From positions 1-52,286 of the forward strand of contig NZ_JAYMFI010000022.1 in the NCBI RefSeq assembly GCF_035830635.1: a stretch of 52,286 bases of DNA, read 5' to 3'. The position numbers and the translations under genes were made by a program. The notes beneath the pieces were generated by a model. That model was not told where the DNA came from and made no database searches. It saw only the letters and a list, made by a program, of their open reading frames with translations. The stretch's first letter is position 1; each line of letters opens with the position of its first letter. Of the stretch, positions 39,517-48,390 are shown piece by piece. Source of the stretch: Adlercreutzia shanghongiae (GTDB lineage Bacteria; Actinomycetota; Coriobacteriia; Coriobacteriales; Eggerthellaceae).

Positions 39517-41348
39517 GCCTCAAGCCCCCTTCCGGTCAGCGCGCCTATGCCGTATACATCGCACCGCAGGCAGCGGCGGCACTCCTGGGCCGCCTCCTCG
39601 TCGGTTATCGGAACCTCGACGCCCTCGAAATCGCGCTTGCGCTCGCACGCCGGGCGCTCGGCCACCTGCACGCGACCGTAGGCCGTCCGATCGTTGGGAC
39701 GCGCCGGCGGCACGACGGCGCCGCAGTCCAGCTCGTGGTGGAACCCGAGCTCGTGGTCGATGTTGGCCGCAGCCGTCTTGCCCGCGGCGATGGCCATGAT
39801 GACGGTCTTGGGACCCCACTGGCAGTCGCCGCCCACGAAAACGCCGTCAAGGCCCGGCGCCCTCAGGTACTCGTCGGCGCACAGGTACGTCCGGTCGTGC
39901 TCCATGCCGAACTCGCTGAACGGCGCGCATTCGATGGCCTGGCCGACGGCGATAATGACCAGGTCGGCCGCAAGCCGCACTTCCGGCCTGCTGGCAGCCA
40001 CGGGAGCGGGACGCCCGCCGCGCATCGCGCCGATGCGCTGAGGCTGGCAGATGAGGGCCGCGGCCTGGCCGTCCTCGCCCACCTCGATGCGGGCCGGCGC
40101 CTGCAGGCACATCATCTCGACGCCCTCGGCCATGGCGGCCCCCACCTCGGAGGGCAGCGCGGTCATGTCCTCCAGCCGGCGGCGATAGGCCACGGTGACC
40201 GAGGACGCATGGGCGCGAACGGCCGTGCGAGCGCAGTCCATGGCCACGTTGCCGCCGCCGACAACCACCACATTTTTGCCCGTGAAGTCCGGATAGCGCT
40301 CGTCGCCGATGGCCTCCAGCACGTCCACCGCGCTCATGACGCCGACCGCATCAGCGCCTTCGATGGAAAGCGTCTTGCCGCCTTGCGCGCCGACGGCCAC
40401 GTACACGGCGTCGTATTCCTCGGTCAGCTCGCGCATCTGGTCCGTCTGGATGTCGCAGCCCGTGCGCACCGTGATATCGCCGGCATTCAGCACCGCGCGA
40501 ATGTCCTCGTCCAGGCGCTCGCGGGGCAGGCGGTACGAGGGGATGCCGTAGCGCATCATGCCCCCCAAGCGGTCGCGACGCTCGAACACCGTCACCGCGT
40601 GTCCCATCAGAGCCAGGAAGTAGGCGCAGGTAAGGCCGGAGGGGCCGGCGCCCACCACAGCGACGCGCTTGCCGGTGGCGGGCAGCGGCGCGGGGGTCTC
40701 CACCGCGTCGGCCGCCACCGTGTCCACGATGTACTTCTTGATGCCGCGAATGTTCACAGGCGCGTCCACCATGGTGCGGCGGCAGCGCTCCTCGCACGGA
40801 TGCTCGCACACAAGCGCGCAGGCAGTGGGGAACGGGTTGTCCTTGCGGATCATCTTCACGGCCTCGGCAGCGCGGCCCTCCTCGGCCAGCGCGATGTAGG
40901 CCGGCACGTTCACGTGGGCCGGGCACTGAGTGACGCAGGGCACCGTCTGGCGCGTGCCGGGCGCGCACTGCCCCGCCTCAACGTGGCTGGCGAACTCGTC
41001 GGCGAAGGCGTCGAGCCCGGCCAGCACCATCTGACCCGCCTGCCAGCCCACAGCGCAATCGGCCGCATCGCGCAAAAGCGCAGCCTTGGCGCGAATCTCG
41101 CCGACCGCCGCCTCCGTGGCGCGATACTCCGCCACGTCGCGCAGCAGCGCCGCGATCTTCGGCATGCCCTGAGCGCACGGCGTGCACTTGCCGCAGGTCT
41201 GCGCCATGCTCGCCTGCAGCTGCCCCAGCATCATCCCCACCGGGCACTGTCCCGGCGGCATAGCCTCGACGCGACGCGCGAACGCCTCGACGAACTCTCC
41301 CATGCGCCCATCGGCTCGCGCCGCGGGCTCTACGGTCAAACGCCCCAT
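39510..41348 (-). CDS. NAD(P)H-linked diaphorase subunit: NuoF-type cluster domain fused to GltD-like flavoprotein
   Basis: A protein of 612 residues. The start contains an N3-type [4Fe-4S] motif exactly as in NuoF/HydB: C52-x2-C55-x2-C58-x39-C98 (CGKCTPC). The FMN/NADH domain of NuoF is missing. A GltD-like part follows: Cys clusters (CVTQCPAHVNVPAY, CEHPCEERC), an FAD Rossmann fold VAVVGAGPSGLTCAYFLA, and a second Rossmann fold VVVVGGGNVAMDCARTA with VAYRR, which hints at NADPH. A CRRCLRC motif ends the protein. Overlapping hydA, it should link H2 to NAD(P)H, possibly with bifurcation to ferredoxin. The start is ATG 41348 with a weak ribosome binding site; the frame extends further without one. 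Confidence 0.9.
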   Translation of the reverse strand: MGRLTVEPAARADGRMGEFVEAFARRVEAMPPGQCPVGMMLGQLQASMAQTCGKCTPCAQGMPKIAALLRDVAEYRATEAAVGEIRAKAALLRDAADCAVGWQAGQMVLAGLDAFADEFASHVEAGQCAPGTRQTVPCVTQCPAHVNVPAYIALAEEGRAAEAVKMIRKDNPFPTACALVCEHPCEERCRRTMVDAPVNIRGIKKYIVDTVAADAVETPAPLPATGKRVAVVGAGPSGLTCAYFLALMGHAVTVFERRDRLGGMMRYGIPSYRLPRERLDEDIRAVLNAGDITVRTGCDIQTDQMRELTEEYDAVYVAVGAQGGKTLSIEGADAVGVMSAVDVLEAIGDERYPDFTGKNVVVVGGGNVAMDCARTAVRAHASSVTVAYRRRLEDMTALPSEVGAAMAEGVEMMCLQAPARIEVGEDGQAAALICQPQRIGAMRGGRPAPVAASRPEVRLAADLVIIAVGQAIECAPFSEFGMEHDRTYLCADEYLRAPGLDGVFVGGDCQWGPKTVIMAIAAGKTAAANIDHELGFHHELDCGAVVPPARPNDRTAYGRVQVAERPACERKRDFEGVEVPITDEEAAQECRRCLRCDVYGIGALTGRGLEAW

Positions 41349-41368
41349 AGCTCTCTCTTTCTGCTCTC

Positions 41369-41410
41369 TCGCCAATTGGCACAAAATATCACAGCGCATA
41401 TTTCCAATCG
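41369..41410 (-). promoter_or_regulatory. Putative promoter/operator region of the hydrogenase operon
   Basis: AT-rich minus-strand sequence with TTTACC and TGATAT about 18 bases apart, and a 10-base palindrome GCCAATTGGC 22 bases before the start codon. No recognised redox-regulator box (for example Rex or FNR) is convincing. Confidence 0.3.
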
Positions 41411-41531
41411 GTAAACTCGCCCAGCACCGGCCCGGACAGCCGCCCCACCGCGCCGACACCCCGTACGGAACTCCGCAACCAAGACGCAACAATCCAGCAG
41501 GGGGCCTCCTGTCCCCTGTCATGTCGCGTCA

Positions 41532-41571
41532 GGGAAAATAAATGAAGCGGCCCCGTGCGCTCACGGGGCCG
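41532..41571 (-). terminator. Terminator of the aminotransferase/cyclodeaminase operon
   Basis: CGGCCCCGTG and CACGGGGCCG form a perfect 10-bp stem with a 4-base loop, followed on the minus strand by CTTCATTTATTTT. Confidence 0.85.
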
Positions 41572-41580
41572 ACATGTTTG

Positions 41581-42597
41581 CTAGAGCGCTGCCACGGTGC
41601 CGAGTCCGTGCTCGGCGGCAGCATCGAGGGCCATCTTGGCGCAGGCGATATCCAGCAGCGCGGTGCCGGCTGAGTCGAACACCGTCACCTCGTCGGGGTC
41701 GGTACGGCCCGCCACCTTGCCCGCGAGCACTTCGCCGAGCTCGCCGGCCACGTGATCGGCATCGAAGACGCCTTGGGCCAGCCCGAGCTCGATCTCGCCG
41801 TTGCCGATGCAGTTCGCCGTATCGTCGGTGAACAGGCGCCCACCGGCAATGATGGCCGGGTCGATTTCCTGCTTACCCGGCATGTCGGCGCCCATGCAGG
41901 AGAAGTGCGTGCCGAAGCGCACCCAATCCGCATCAATAAGCGGTGTTGTGGACATCGTAGCCGTGATGACGATATCGCTCGCATCCACCGCCTGGGCGAG
42001 GTCGCCTGCCGCCTCGAAGCGCACATCGGGGCGCTCGATGCGGAACTGGTCGGCCAGCTTCTGCGGCAGCCGCTGCGCCAGATCGCGGGCACGGTCGGGG
42101 TTGTGGGGATTGGCAACGCGCACGGTCTTAATGCTATCGGACAGCGAGAGGGTGGCCGCAACCTGGTAGAGCGCCTGGTGCCCCGCGCCCACCATGAGCA
42201 GGCTCTCCGATCCAGGATTGGCAAGAACGCGAGCGCCTAAGGCTCCAGCCGCACCGGTTCTGAGCCCCGTGATGCCAGCGCCGTCAACAACGCCCACCGG
42301 CTCGCCGGTCTCGGTGGAAAGCACGACGATGAGGCCGTACAGATCGGGCAGGCCGCGGGCGGGGTTCTTCGAGAACCACGCCACGGTCTTGTGCCCGAAC
42401 ACGCCGGCACCGCCCAGCACGCCGGATTTGATGTCTATGTCGGCCACGCCGGGCTCGAAGGCATGGTAGACCATGGGCCACGCCTCGGCCTCGCCCGTCG
42501 CCTTCTGCTCGTAGGTCGCGCGCACGGCGTCGATTACCTCGCCCATGGTAAGGCAGGCGGCCACGTCCTTGGCGGACAAAATACGAATCTCGCTCAT
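41581..42597 (-). CDS. Ornithine cyclodeaminase / mu-crystallin family protein
   Basis: An NAD(P)-dependent enzyme of 338 residues. Family features are an N-terminal dimerisation domain, GVVDGAGITGLRTGAAGALGARVLA with the catalytic-region Asp and Arg, a Rossmann motif LLMVGAGHQALYQ, and GTHFSCMGADMPGKQEIDP near the substrate site. The family covers ornithine cyclodeaminase, ketimine reductases, amino-acid dehydrogenases and diaminopropionate-forming enzymes, so the exact reaction is open. Last gene of a three-gene operon with two aminotransferases. AGGAGATG precedes the ATG. Confidence 0.9.
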   Translation of the reverse strand: MSEIRILSAKDVAACLTMGEVIDAVRATYEQKATGEAEAWPMVYHAFEPGVADIDIKSGVLGGAGVFGHKTVAWFSKNPARGLPDLYGLIVVLSTETGEPVGVVDGAGITGLRTGAAGALGARVLANPGSESLLMVGAGHQALYQVAATLSLSDSIKTVRVANPHNPDRARDLAQRLPQKLADQFRIERPDVRFEAAGDLAQAVDASDIVITATMSTTPLIDADWVRFGTHFSCMGADMPGKQEIDPAIIAGGRLFTDDTANCIGNGEIELGLAQGVFDADHVAGELGEVLAGKVAGRTDPDEVTVFDSAGTALLDIACAKMALDAAAEHGLGTVAAL

Positions 42598-42672
42598 TTA
42601 CATCTCCTGTTCTGGGACGCAAGCGCGCCCCTTAAGCGGGCGGGACGTCGCGCCAGCGTCCCGCGCAATCGT

Positions 42673-43758
42673 CTAACGAAGTCCCACGGCCTCGAAGAGG
42701 CAATCGTCGAGGGCATCGAGCAAAGCTTCGTTCTCCTCCGGCGAGCCCACCGTGATACGCAGCCAGTCCGCGATACGCGGCTGGTCGTAATGGCGAACGA
42801 GCACGCCGCGACGCTGCAGCTCGCGGCACAGCTCTGCGGCCGGCATGCCAACAGGCCTCGTGAAGACGAAGTTGGTCTTCGAGGGAAGCACTGCGAAACG
42901 GCGCCAGCGCAGCTCGTCGGCAAGGAAGGCGCGCTGTTTCGCCACCGCCTCCATGCACTGCTCCAAATAGTCCGTGTCCTTCACGGCCGCGATGCCCACA
43001 GCGGCCGTAAGCGCGCTCACGTTGAAGGGATTGGTGCTGAACTTGATGTCGCGCATATCGTCGATAAGCTCCTTGCGGCCCACGGCAAAACCAACGTGGG
43101 CGCCGGCCAGGTTGCGCGACTTCGACATAGTCTGCACGACGATGAGGTTCTTGTAGCGCTTAACCAGCGGAAGGCAGGTCCCGTCGCTGTAATCGACATA
43201 GGCCTCGTCGACGATTACCAACCTGTCCGGCCGCGCCCGCACGATGCGCTCGATATCCTCGATCGGAAGGGCGATCCCCGTCGGCGCGTTCGGGTTCACC
43301 AGCACCACAGGGCCTTCGAACGCCTCAAGCGCCCGCACGTTCACTGTGAAGTCCTCGTTCAGGGGCACCTCCGTAAAGGGCGTGCCGAAGGTGGTGCACC
43401 AATCGCGGTAGAAGTTGTAGGTAATATCGGGAAAGGCAACCGGCGTCTCGTCGTCGAAAAACGTGCGGAAGGAGATGGCGAGCACCTCGTCGCTGCCGTT
43501 GCCCACGAACACCTCCTCGATGCTCACGCCAAGAACCTCCGCCACAGCCTCCCGAAACGCGAGGCAATGGGGATCGGCGTAGCGCCCGAGCCCGTCGATG
43601 AGCGCGTCAGTGAGCGCCGCGCGCACGGCGGGCGAGGGCGGCAGCGACGTCTCGTTGGCGTTCAACTTCACATAGGGCCGGTCGTGGAGCTGCAGGCCCG
43701 GCCGGTAGGGCTGAACGTTGGTGTAACGGCTGCTGAGGAACTGGCTCACGGCGCTCAC
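42673..43758 (-). CDS. Histidinol-phosphate aminotransferase-like PLP enzyme
   Basis: A fold-type I aminotransferase of 361 residues, HisC-like. It shows KLNANETSLPPSP at the start, GNGSDEVLAI, the NPNAPTG motif, IVDEAYVDY, and the PLP lysine in TMSKSRNLAGAHVGFAVG. The C-terminal Arg lies in DWLRITVG. It may be histidine biosynthesis HisC, but no other his genes are nearby. Its operon partners point to a dedicated amino-acid pathway instead. The start is GTG behind GGAAGG, 27 bases after the preceding aminotransferase gene. Confidence 0.9.
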   Translation of the reverse strand: MSAVSQFLSSRYTNVQPYRPGLQLHDRPYVKLNANETSLPPSPAVRAALTDALIDGLGRYADPHCLAFREAVAEVLGVSIEEVFVGNGSDEVLAISFRTFFDDETPVAFPDITYNFYRDWCTTFGTPFTEVPLNEDFTVNVRALEAFEGPVVLVNPNAPTGIALPIEDIERIVRARPDRLVIVDEAYVDYSDGTCLPLVKRYKNLIVVQTMSKSRNLAGAHVGFAVGRKELIDDMRDIKFSTNPFNVSALTAAVGIAAVKDTDYLEQCMEAVAKQRAFLADELRWRRFAVLPSKTNFVFTRPVGMPAAELCRELQRRGVLVRHYDQPRIADWLRITVGSPEENEALLDALDDCLFEAVGLR

Positions 43759-43785
43759 CGCCTTCCGGTTTCAATTCGGCGTAAC

Positions 43786-44916
43786 TTACTCCAGCGTGCG
43801 CAGATACTCGCTGATAGCGAGCAGGCCGCTGCGCAGGGCATCGGGGTCGTCGGAGTAGCCGTAGCCCACGCGGAAGCTCTTCGGCTCCTCGAAGCAATCG
43901 CCCGGCGTGACGAACGCACCGTTGAACTTCACCATATCGGTGCAGAAGTCGTAGGAGGGGATGTCGTAGTCGTAGTAGACGAGCGCCGTGGTGCCGGCCT
44001 CGGGCTTCACGATGGACAGGTGCGGCTCGGAATCGACCCACTCCATGAGAGTGGCGAGGTTCTCGCGCACAATGCGACGGCTGCGATCGAGAATCACATC
44101 GGCATGAGCCAGAGCGTAGGCGGCCACCGCCTCGTCGAACATGCCGCAGGAGATGAGGTTGTAATCGCGGTGGGACAAAAGATCGCGGCGCAGCTGCTCG
44201 TCCTTGGTGATGCACCAGCCCAAACGGATGCCCGCCAGCGACCACACCTTGCTCATAGAGCTGGTGGTGACGCCCTTCTCGTAGAGGTCGGCAACGGACT
44301 CGGCGTACTCGTCGGTCTGGTTCAGATGACGGTACACCTCGTCGCAATGCAGCCACGCGTCGTTCTTGCGCGCCACCTCCACGATGGCTCGCAGCGTCTC
44401 GCCATCGAGCAGGGCACCCGTGGGGTTGTCGGGGTTGTTGATGCAGATGAGCTTCGTCTCCGACGTGCACAGAGCATCGAGCGCCTCGACATCCACATGG
44501 TAGCCGTTCTCCTTCTCGAGATGCAGCACGTCCACCTTGGCGCCGCACATCTCGGGAATGGAATAGAGCTGCTGGTAGGTGGGCATAACCGACACCACAT
44601 GGTCGCCGGGATTCACCAGCGTCGAGAGCACGAGCGAGTTCGCACCAGCGGCACCATGGGTGGGGATAATATGCTCGGGCTTCACCGTGCGGTAGAGCTT
44701 GGCGATGCCGGAAAGCAAATCGGGGCGACCCTCGATGTCGCCGTAGGTGAGACGGCGCGTCGCAAAGGCGTCCAGAAACGCCTGTTTGTCGCCACCGGTA
44801 AGCTCGAAGAGCTGGTCGAGGGAAAGCGAGTACACGCACGTCTCGGCGACGTTGTAGGTGCACTTGGTCTCCCAGAGGTTCATCCACTGCTCGACTTCGA
44901 AATCCTTGATCTCCAT
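43786..44916 (-). CDS. Class I/II aminotransferase-like PLP enzyme
   Basis: A fold-type I PLP protein of 376 residues behind GAAGGAG. It has THGAAGANSLVLSTLV (PLP phosphate site), INNPDNPTGALL, HCDEVYRHL and the PLP lysine in TSSMSKVWSLAGIRLGWCI. The opening MEIKDFEVEQWMNLWETK is unlike standard aspartate aminotransferases and closer to the group that includes capreomycidine-synthase-like enzymes; that comparison is from memory and uncertain. First gene of the operon with the HisC-like and cyclodeaminase-family genes, downstream of a PucR regulator. Confidence 0.88.
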   Translation of the reverse strand: MEIKDFEVEQWMNLWETKCTYNVAETCVYSLSLDQLFELTGGDKQAFLDAFATRRLTYGDIEGRPDLLSGIAKLYRTVKPEHIIPTHGAAGANSLVLSTLVNPGDHVVSVMPTYQQLYSIPEMCGAKVDVLHLEKENGYHVDVEALDALCTSETKLICINNPDNPTGALLDGETLRAIVEVARKNDAWLHCDEVYRHLNQTDEYAESVADLYEKGVTTSSMSKVWSLAGIRLGWCITKDEQLRRDLLSHRDYNLISCGMFDEAVAAYALAHADVILDRSRRIVRENLATLMEWVDSEPHLSIVKPEAGTTALVYYDYDIPSYDFCTDMVKFNGAFVTPGDCFEEPKSFRVGYGYSDDPDALRSGLLAISEYLRTLE

Positions 44917-45135
44917 GGGTGTTCTCCTTCTGCTGGTTTCCGGTCTCTCCGTTGGGAACGTGGTTCCAGCATAAAAGGCGAAGCGGGAGCAGAGGGTGGA
45001 GGTAGTCACAGGCTCTGGGACCAGCGATTGTGGGCGGCCACAACGGCACTTGCGGCCGGGGTCGAGGTCGGCCGCGCACGGCGGCAAACGAGCCGCGCAC
45101 CCTGTCGCTCGCAGCGCCCTGTGGCAGCGCGATGC

Positions 45136-46251
45136 CTAGAGGAAGATCATCGACAAGTAGGCGAACAGCTGCTTGTCCGTGGCGTCCTCCATCGCCAGCA
45201 CCGCGCGGGCACGGTTGACGCGGTTGCGCACCGAGTTGGGATGCTGGCAGAGGCGCTCGGCCGCAAGTGCCGTCTCTCCCCCGCACTCCACATAGACGCG
45301 CATGCTCTCGACGAGATTGGAGCCTGCCTCCTCATCGGAGGCGGCAAGCCGGCCAAGGCCCGCTGCGCACGCACGTTCAAGCAGCAAGCCGTTTCCCCGC
45401 GCAATACGGAAGGCCTCCGGGCCCAGCATCTCCCACGAGACGACAGAGCGCCCCGTTCTTTTTGCCGCCTCGCCGCACCCGAGAGCCTCAGCGATGGCCC
45501 CGTCGGCCCCATCGGCGGCGAGCATTTCGGAGAGGCCGGCTGCGCAATGTCTCCCGAAGCCGGCAGTCAGCGCTTCGATGTCGCCCGTCTCCAACGCATC
45601 AAGGTCGTCGGCGACAAGAAGGGCCAAAAGACCCTCGCCGAAGCGTATGACCAAGCAGGGGGCCACCTTCGAGAGGCTTTTGGAAAGCTGGGCCCTCAAA
45701 GCGGAGAGCACCAGCGGATCGCCCTCGTCGGCAAAGAAGGCCACAGCCTGCACCCTGGAGCCCGCAAGGCCCGTGACGTCCATAAAGCGGCGACGCACCT
45801 CGCAGGTCGCTCGCGCGTCCAACAATTGGCGAAGCTGCTCCTCGATGAGACTCGCGGCCGCGTCGGCAGCCAGCATGCCTCGCGCATCGGTGATGATCTG
45901 CTCGAGCAGCCCCGAGTCGTAGCGAATGAGGGGCACGCTGCGCCGGCGACTCGCGGCAACGACGCGCTCCGACGGTTCGTAGGGAATGGAGCCCTTGATG
46001 AAGATGCAGGCCACATCTCGGTTTATCAGGCAAACGAGTGCCTCGTCAACCAGCGCGCTCTCGCCACCCGAAAACCCAAGCGAGGTGAATACGGCATCCC
46101 CCGGATAGAAGCTGTCGTAATCGCCCGTCAGGGGCTCCACGTCCAAGACGGCCACCTCTTTCACCGAGCGGCGCGCTACGACGTCGACCCCCGCAAGAAT
46201 GCGAACGCCAGCCATCACCGGCAGAGCAGCGAGGTCTTTGGGTGTGATCAC
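45136..46251 (-). CDS. PucR-family transcriptional regulator
   Basis: A protein of 371 residues from a GTG behind GGAAGGAG (a TTG five codons earlier overlaps the site). The N-terminal part (about 1-125: TPKDLAALPVMAGVRILAG ... RRSVPLIRYDSGLLEQII) is a PucR-type sensor domain. A central GGDEF-like region follows. The C-terminus has the PucR helix-turn-helix (VYVECGGETALAAERLCQHPNSVRNRVNRARAVL). PucR proteins often control nearby amino-acid or purine catabolism, so the aminotransferase operon 219 bases downstream is the likely target. Confidence 0.88.
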   Translation of the reverse strand: MITPKDLAALPVMAGVRILAGVDVVARRSVKEVAVLDVEPLTGDYDSFYPGDAVFTSLGFSGGESALVDEALVCLINRDVACIFIKGSIPYEPSERVVAASRRRSVPLIRYDSGLLEQIITDARGMLAADAAASLIEEQLRQLLDARATCEVRRRFMDVTGLAGSRVQAVAFFADEGDPLVLSALRAQLSKSLSKVAPCLVIRFGEGLLALLVADDLDALETGDIEALTAGFGRHCAAGLSEMLAADGADGAIAEALGCGEAAKRTGRSVVSWEMLGPEAFRIARGNGLLLERACAAGLGRLAASDEEAGSNLVESMRVYVECGGETALAAERLCQHPNSVRNRVNRARAVLAMEDATDKQLFAYLSMIFL

Positions 46252-46262
46252 GATGGCTCCTT

Positions 46263-46295
46263 CCAAACGAAGGGCCCGGACGTCGGCCCGGACCC
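46263..46295 (-). terminator. Weak terminator or attenuator between TSCPD and PucR genes
   Basis: GGGTCCGG and CCGGGCCC pair over 8 bp with one G-U pair, followed by TTCGTTTGG on the minus strand, just before the PucR ribosome binding site. Confidence 0.4.
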
Positions 46296-46311
46296 TTGCG
46301 ACTCGCCTCTT

Positions 46312-46563
46312 TTACGCCTGCTTGGCCTGGGCCTCGCGCAGGGCCTGGGCCATCTGATCGGCACAGGAGGTGGGGCGCCGACCGCAGGTGTGGCCCTCCA
46401 TCATGGCCACAATATCATCGACGTTCTGGCCGGCCACGAGCTTCGAGATGGCCTTCAGATTGCCGTCGCAGCCACCGGTGAACTGGACGCTCTTGATGGT
46501 GTCGCCGTCGAGCTCCACATCGATCTGGCGGGAGCACACGCCACGGGGAATGAAGGTATGCAT
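46312..46563 (-). CDS. TSCPD-domain protein (TIGR03905-like)
   Basis: A protein of 83 residues: MHTFIPRGVCSRQIDVELDGDTIKSVQFTGGC, then GHTCGRRPTSCADQMAQAL. These are the features of the small stand-alone TSCPD family, related to the C-terminal domain of class II ribonucleotide reductases. Three to four conserved cysteines suggest metal or Fe-S binding. Function unknown. AAAGGA precedes the ATG. A TACAAT -10 candidate lies at 46597-46602. Confidence 0.85.
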   Translation of the reverse strand: MHTFIPRGVCSRQIDVELDGDTIKSVQFTGGCDGNLKAISKLVAGQNVDDIVAMMEGHTCGRRPTSCADQMAQALREAQAKQA

Positions 46564-46667
46564 GGAAATCCTTTCTCGCTTCTGTGTTCAAACGAGATTG
46601 TACCGCAAGCACCCCTGCCCCAGCACGCAAGCCGTCCCACTGACGAAAGACGGGCCACACGCGCCCG

Positions 46668-47006
46668 CTACACTGCCGCCGCGCCGCGCTCGCCCGTGCG
46701 AATGCGCACGACCTCTTCCACGGGAGCCACGAAGATCTTGCCGTCGCCCACCTCTCCGGTGCGGGCCGCATCCACGATTACGTCGACGAGCGCGTCTACC
46801 GCGCCGTCTTCCACCACCACTTCGAACTTCACCTTCGGCACCATGTTCAGCAGCACCTCGGTACCGCGTACGTACTCACTCCAACCGTGCTGGGCGCCGC
46901 AGCCGTGCACCTGGGATATGGTCATGCCGCTCACGTGCGCCGCGAACAGCGCCTCCTTCAGCGGCTCCATCTTCTCGGGCCGCACAATGGCCGTCACTCG
47001 CTTCAT
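46668..47006 (-). CDS. glnK: PII nitrogen-regulatory protein (GlnK-type), lacking Tyr51
   Basis: PII signal protein of 112 residues, co-transcribed with amt 31 bases upstream, so a GlnK-type partner that plugs the ammonium channel. The fold is clear: MKRVTAIVRPEKMEPLKEAL, VHGCGAQHGWSEYVRGTEV, and VGDGKIFVAPVEEVVRIRTGERG. Position 51, the tyrosine that is uridylylated or adenylylated in many bacteria, is valine here (RGTEV), and a tyrosine appears at 45 instead. Control may therefore rest on ATP, ADP and 2-oxoglutarate binding alone. AAGGAG precedes the ATG. Confidence 0.95.
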   Translation of the reverse strand: MKRVTAIVRPEKMEPLKEALFAAHVSGMTISQVHGCGAQHGWSEYVRGTEVLLNMVPKVKFEVVVEDGAVDALVDVIVDAARTGEVGDGKIFVAPVEEVVRIRTGERGAAAV

Positions 47007-47037
47007 AGCTATCAGCTCCTTTTCAGCCACTCGTTTC

Positions 47038-48363
47038 CTAATCCAAGCCCAAATAGGCGGGGTACGCCGACTCGCCGTGGACGGCCACATCCAGGCCGAT
47101 CGCCTCCTGCTCGGCGGAGACGCGCAGGCTTCCCTTGAAGCAGGCCCGGATGATAAGCCCCAGCACCACATCGGCCGCCACCACAAACACCACGGTCACA
47201 ACAATGCCCAGCACCTGCGCACCCAAAAGCGCGAAATCGCCGGTGTAGATAAGGCCGCCGTGCTCGGTCCACGACAGCTCCGGCACGCAGAACAGGCCCG
47301 TGAGAATGCCGCCCACGATGCCCCCGACGCAATGACAGCCGAAGGCGTCCAACGCATCATCGTAGCCCAAGCGCCGCTTGGCCTGGGACACCGCGAAGTA
47401 CACCACCGGACTCACGACAAATCCCATCACGAGCGCGGCCCACGGCTCCACGAAACCCGCGGCCGGCGTGATGGCCACCAGCCCCGCCACAAGCCCCGTA
47501 GCTGCGCCCACGAGCGTGCACTTACCCACCCGCACCCGCTCCACAATCATCCAGGAGAGCACGCCGGCGGCGCTGGCTGCCACCGTGTTCAGCAGCGCGA
47601 GGGCCGCCACGCCGTCGGCGGCGAACTCGCTGCCCGCGTTGAACCCAAACCAGCCGAACCACAGAAGCGCGGCCCCCAGGGCCACGAAGGGCACGTTATG
47701 CGGGCGGTAGCTCATGACCGCAAACCCCTTGCGCCGCCCCAGCATCAGGCAGAGGATGAGCCCCGTCAGGCCCGAGGAGATGTGCACCACATCGCCCCCG
47801 GCGAAATCCAGGGCGCCGATCATCTCTCCGATCAACGAACCTTCCCCGCCCCACACCATGTGCGCGAGCGGCGCGTACACCGCAACGACCCACACGGCCA
47901 CAAACGCGCACACCGCGCCGAACTTCATGCGCCCGGCCACAGCACCGGTGATGATGGCGCAGGTGATGAGCGCAAAGGCCATCTGAAAGACGATGTCGAC
48001 AAGCGCCGGGTAGCCCGCAGAAAGCGCCGAATCGTCAGCGAGCGCGCCCTGGCCTGCCAGCACTGTGAAGGCCGTCGGCGTGCCCGTAGCCTCGGCCATC
48101 ATATCGTTTACCGCCGACAGGCAGCCAATTTGGTCGAACCCGCCAAAAAACGGCAGCGACCCGTCGCCGCCGTAGGCAAACGACCAGCCGCACACCACCC
48201 ACGCGACACCCGCAATGCCGATGACGCCGAACACCATGACCATGGTGTTCACTACGTTCTTGCGACGCGAGAGCCCTCCGTAGAAGAAGGCGAGTCCGGG
48301 CGTCATGAGCAGCACCAGCATGGTGCACACGAGCATAAACGCCGTGTAACCGGTATCAATCAT
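47038..48363 (-). CDS. amt: Ammonium transporter
   Basis: A channel of 441 residues with eleven predicted membrane helices. Signatures: FMLVCTMLVLLMTPGLAFFYGGL, FAGGDVVHISSGLTGLILC (first pore His region) and DALDAFGCHCVGGIVGGILTGLF (second pore His region, with Cys beside it). AAAGGAGG precedes the ATG. It is followed by glnK. The leader contains a strong cruciform (48391-48473). Confidence 0.97.
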   Translation of the reverse strand: MIDTGYTAFMLVCTMLVLLMTPGLAFFYGGLSRRKNVVNTMVMVFGVIGIAGVAWVVCGWSFAYGGDGSLPFFGGFDQIGCLSAVNDMMAEATGTPTAFTVLAGQGALADDSALSAGYPALVDIVFQMAFALITCAIITGAVAGRMKFGAVCAFVAVWVVAVYAPLAHMVWGGEGSLIGEMIGALDFAGGDVVHISSGLTGLILCLMLGRRKGFAVMSYRPHNVPFVALGAALLWFGWFGFNAGSEFAADGVAALALLNTVAASAAGVLSWMIVERVRVGKCTLVGAATGLVAGLVAITPAAGFVEPWAALVMGFVVSPVVYFAVSQAKRRLGYDDALDAFGCHCVGGIVGGILTGLFCVPELSWTEHGGLIYTGDFALLGAQVLGIVVTVVFVVAADVVLGLIIRACFKGSLRVSAEQEAIGLDVAVHGESAYPAYLGLD

Positions 48364-48390
48364 AGCGATTGACCTCCTTTAGCGGGGTCC

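Noticed and set aside
41369..41410. A Rex- or FNR-type redox operator for the hydrogenase operon
   Set aside because: TGTGATATTTTGTGCC and GCCAATTGGC resemble parts of such sites, but neither matches a full inverted-repeat consensus.
42391..48372. A 1,993-codon open frame on the plus strand
   Set aside because: It runs antisense across six well-supported genes (cyclodeaminase to amt). Its translation is low-complexity His/Arg/Gly-rich, as expected from the complement of GC-rich codons.
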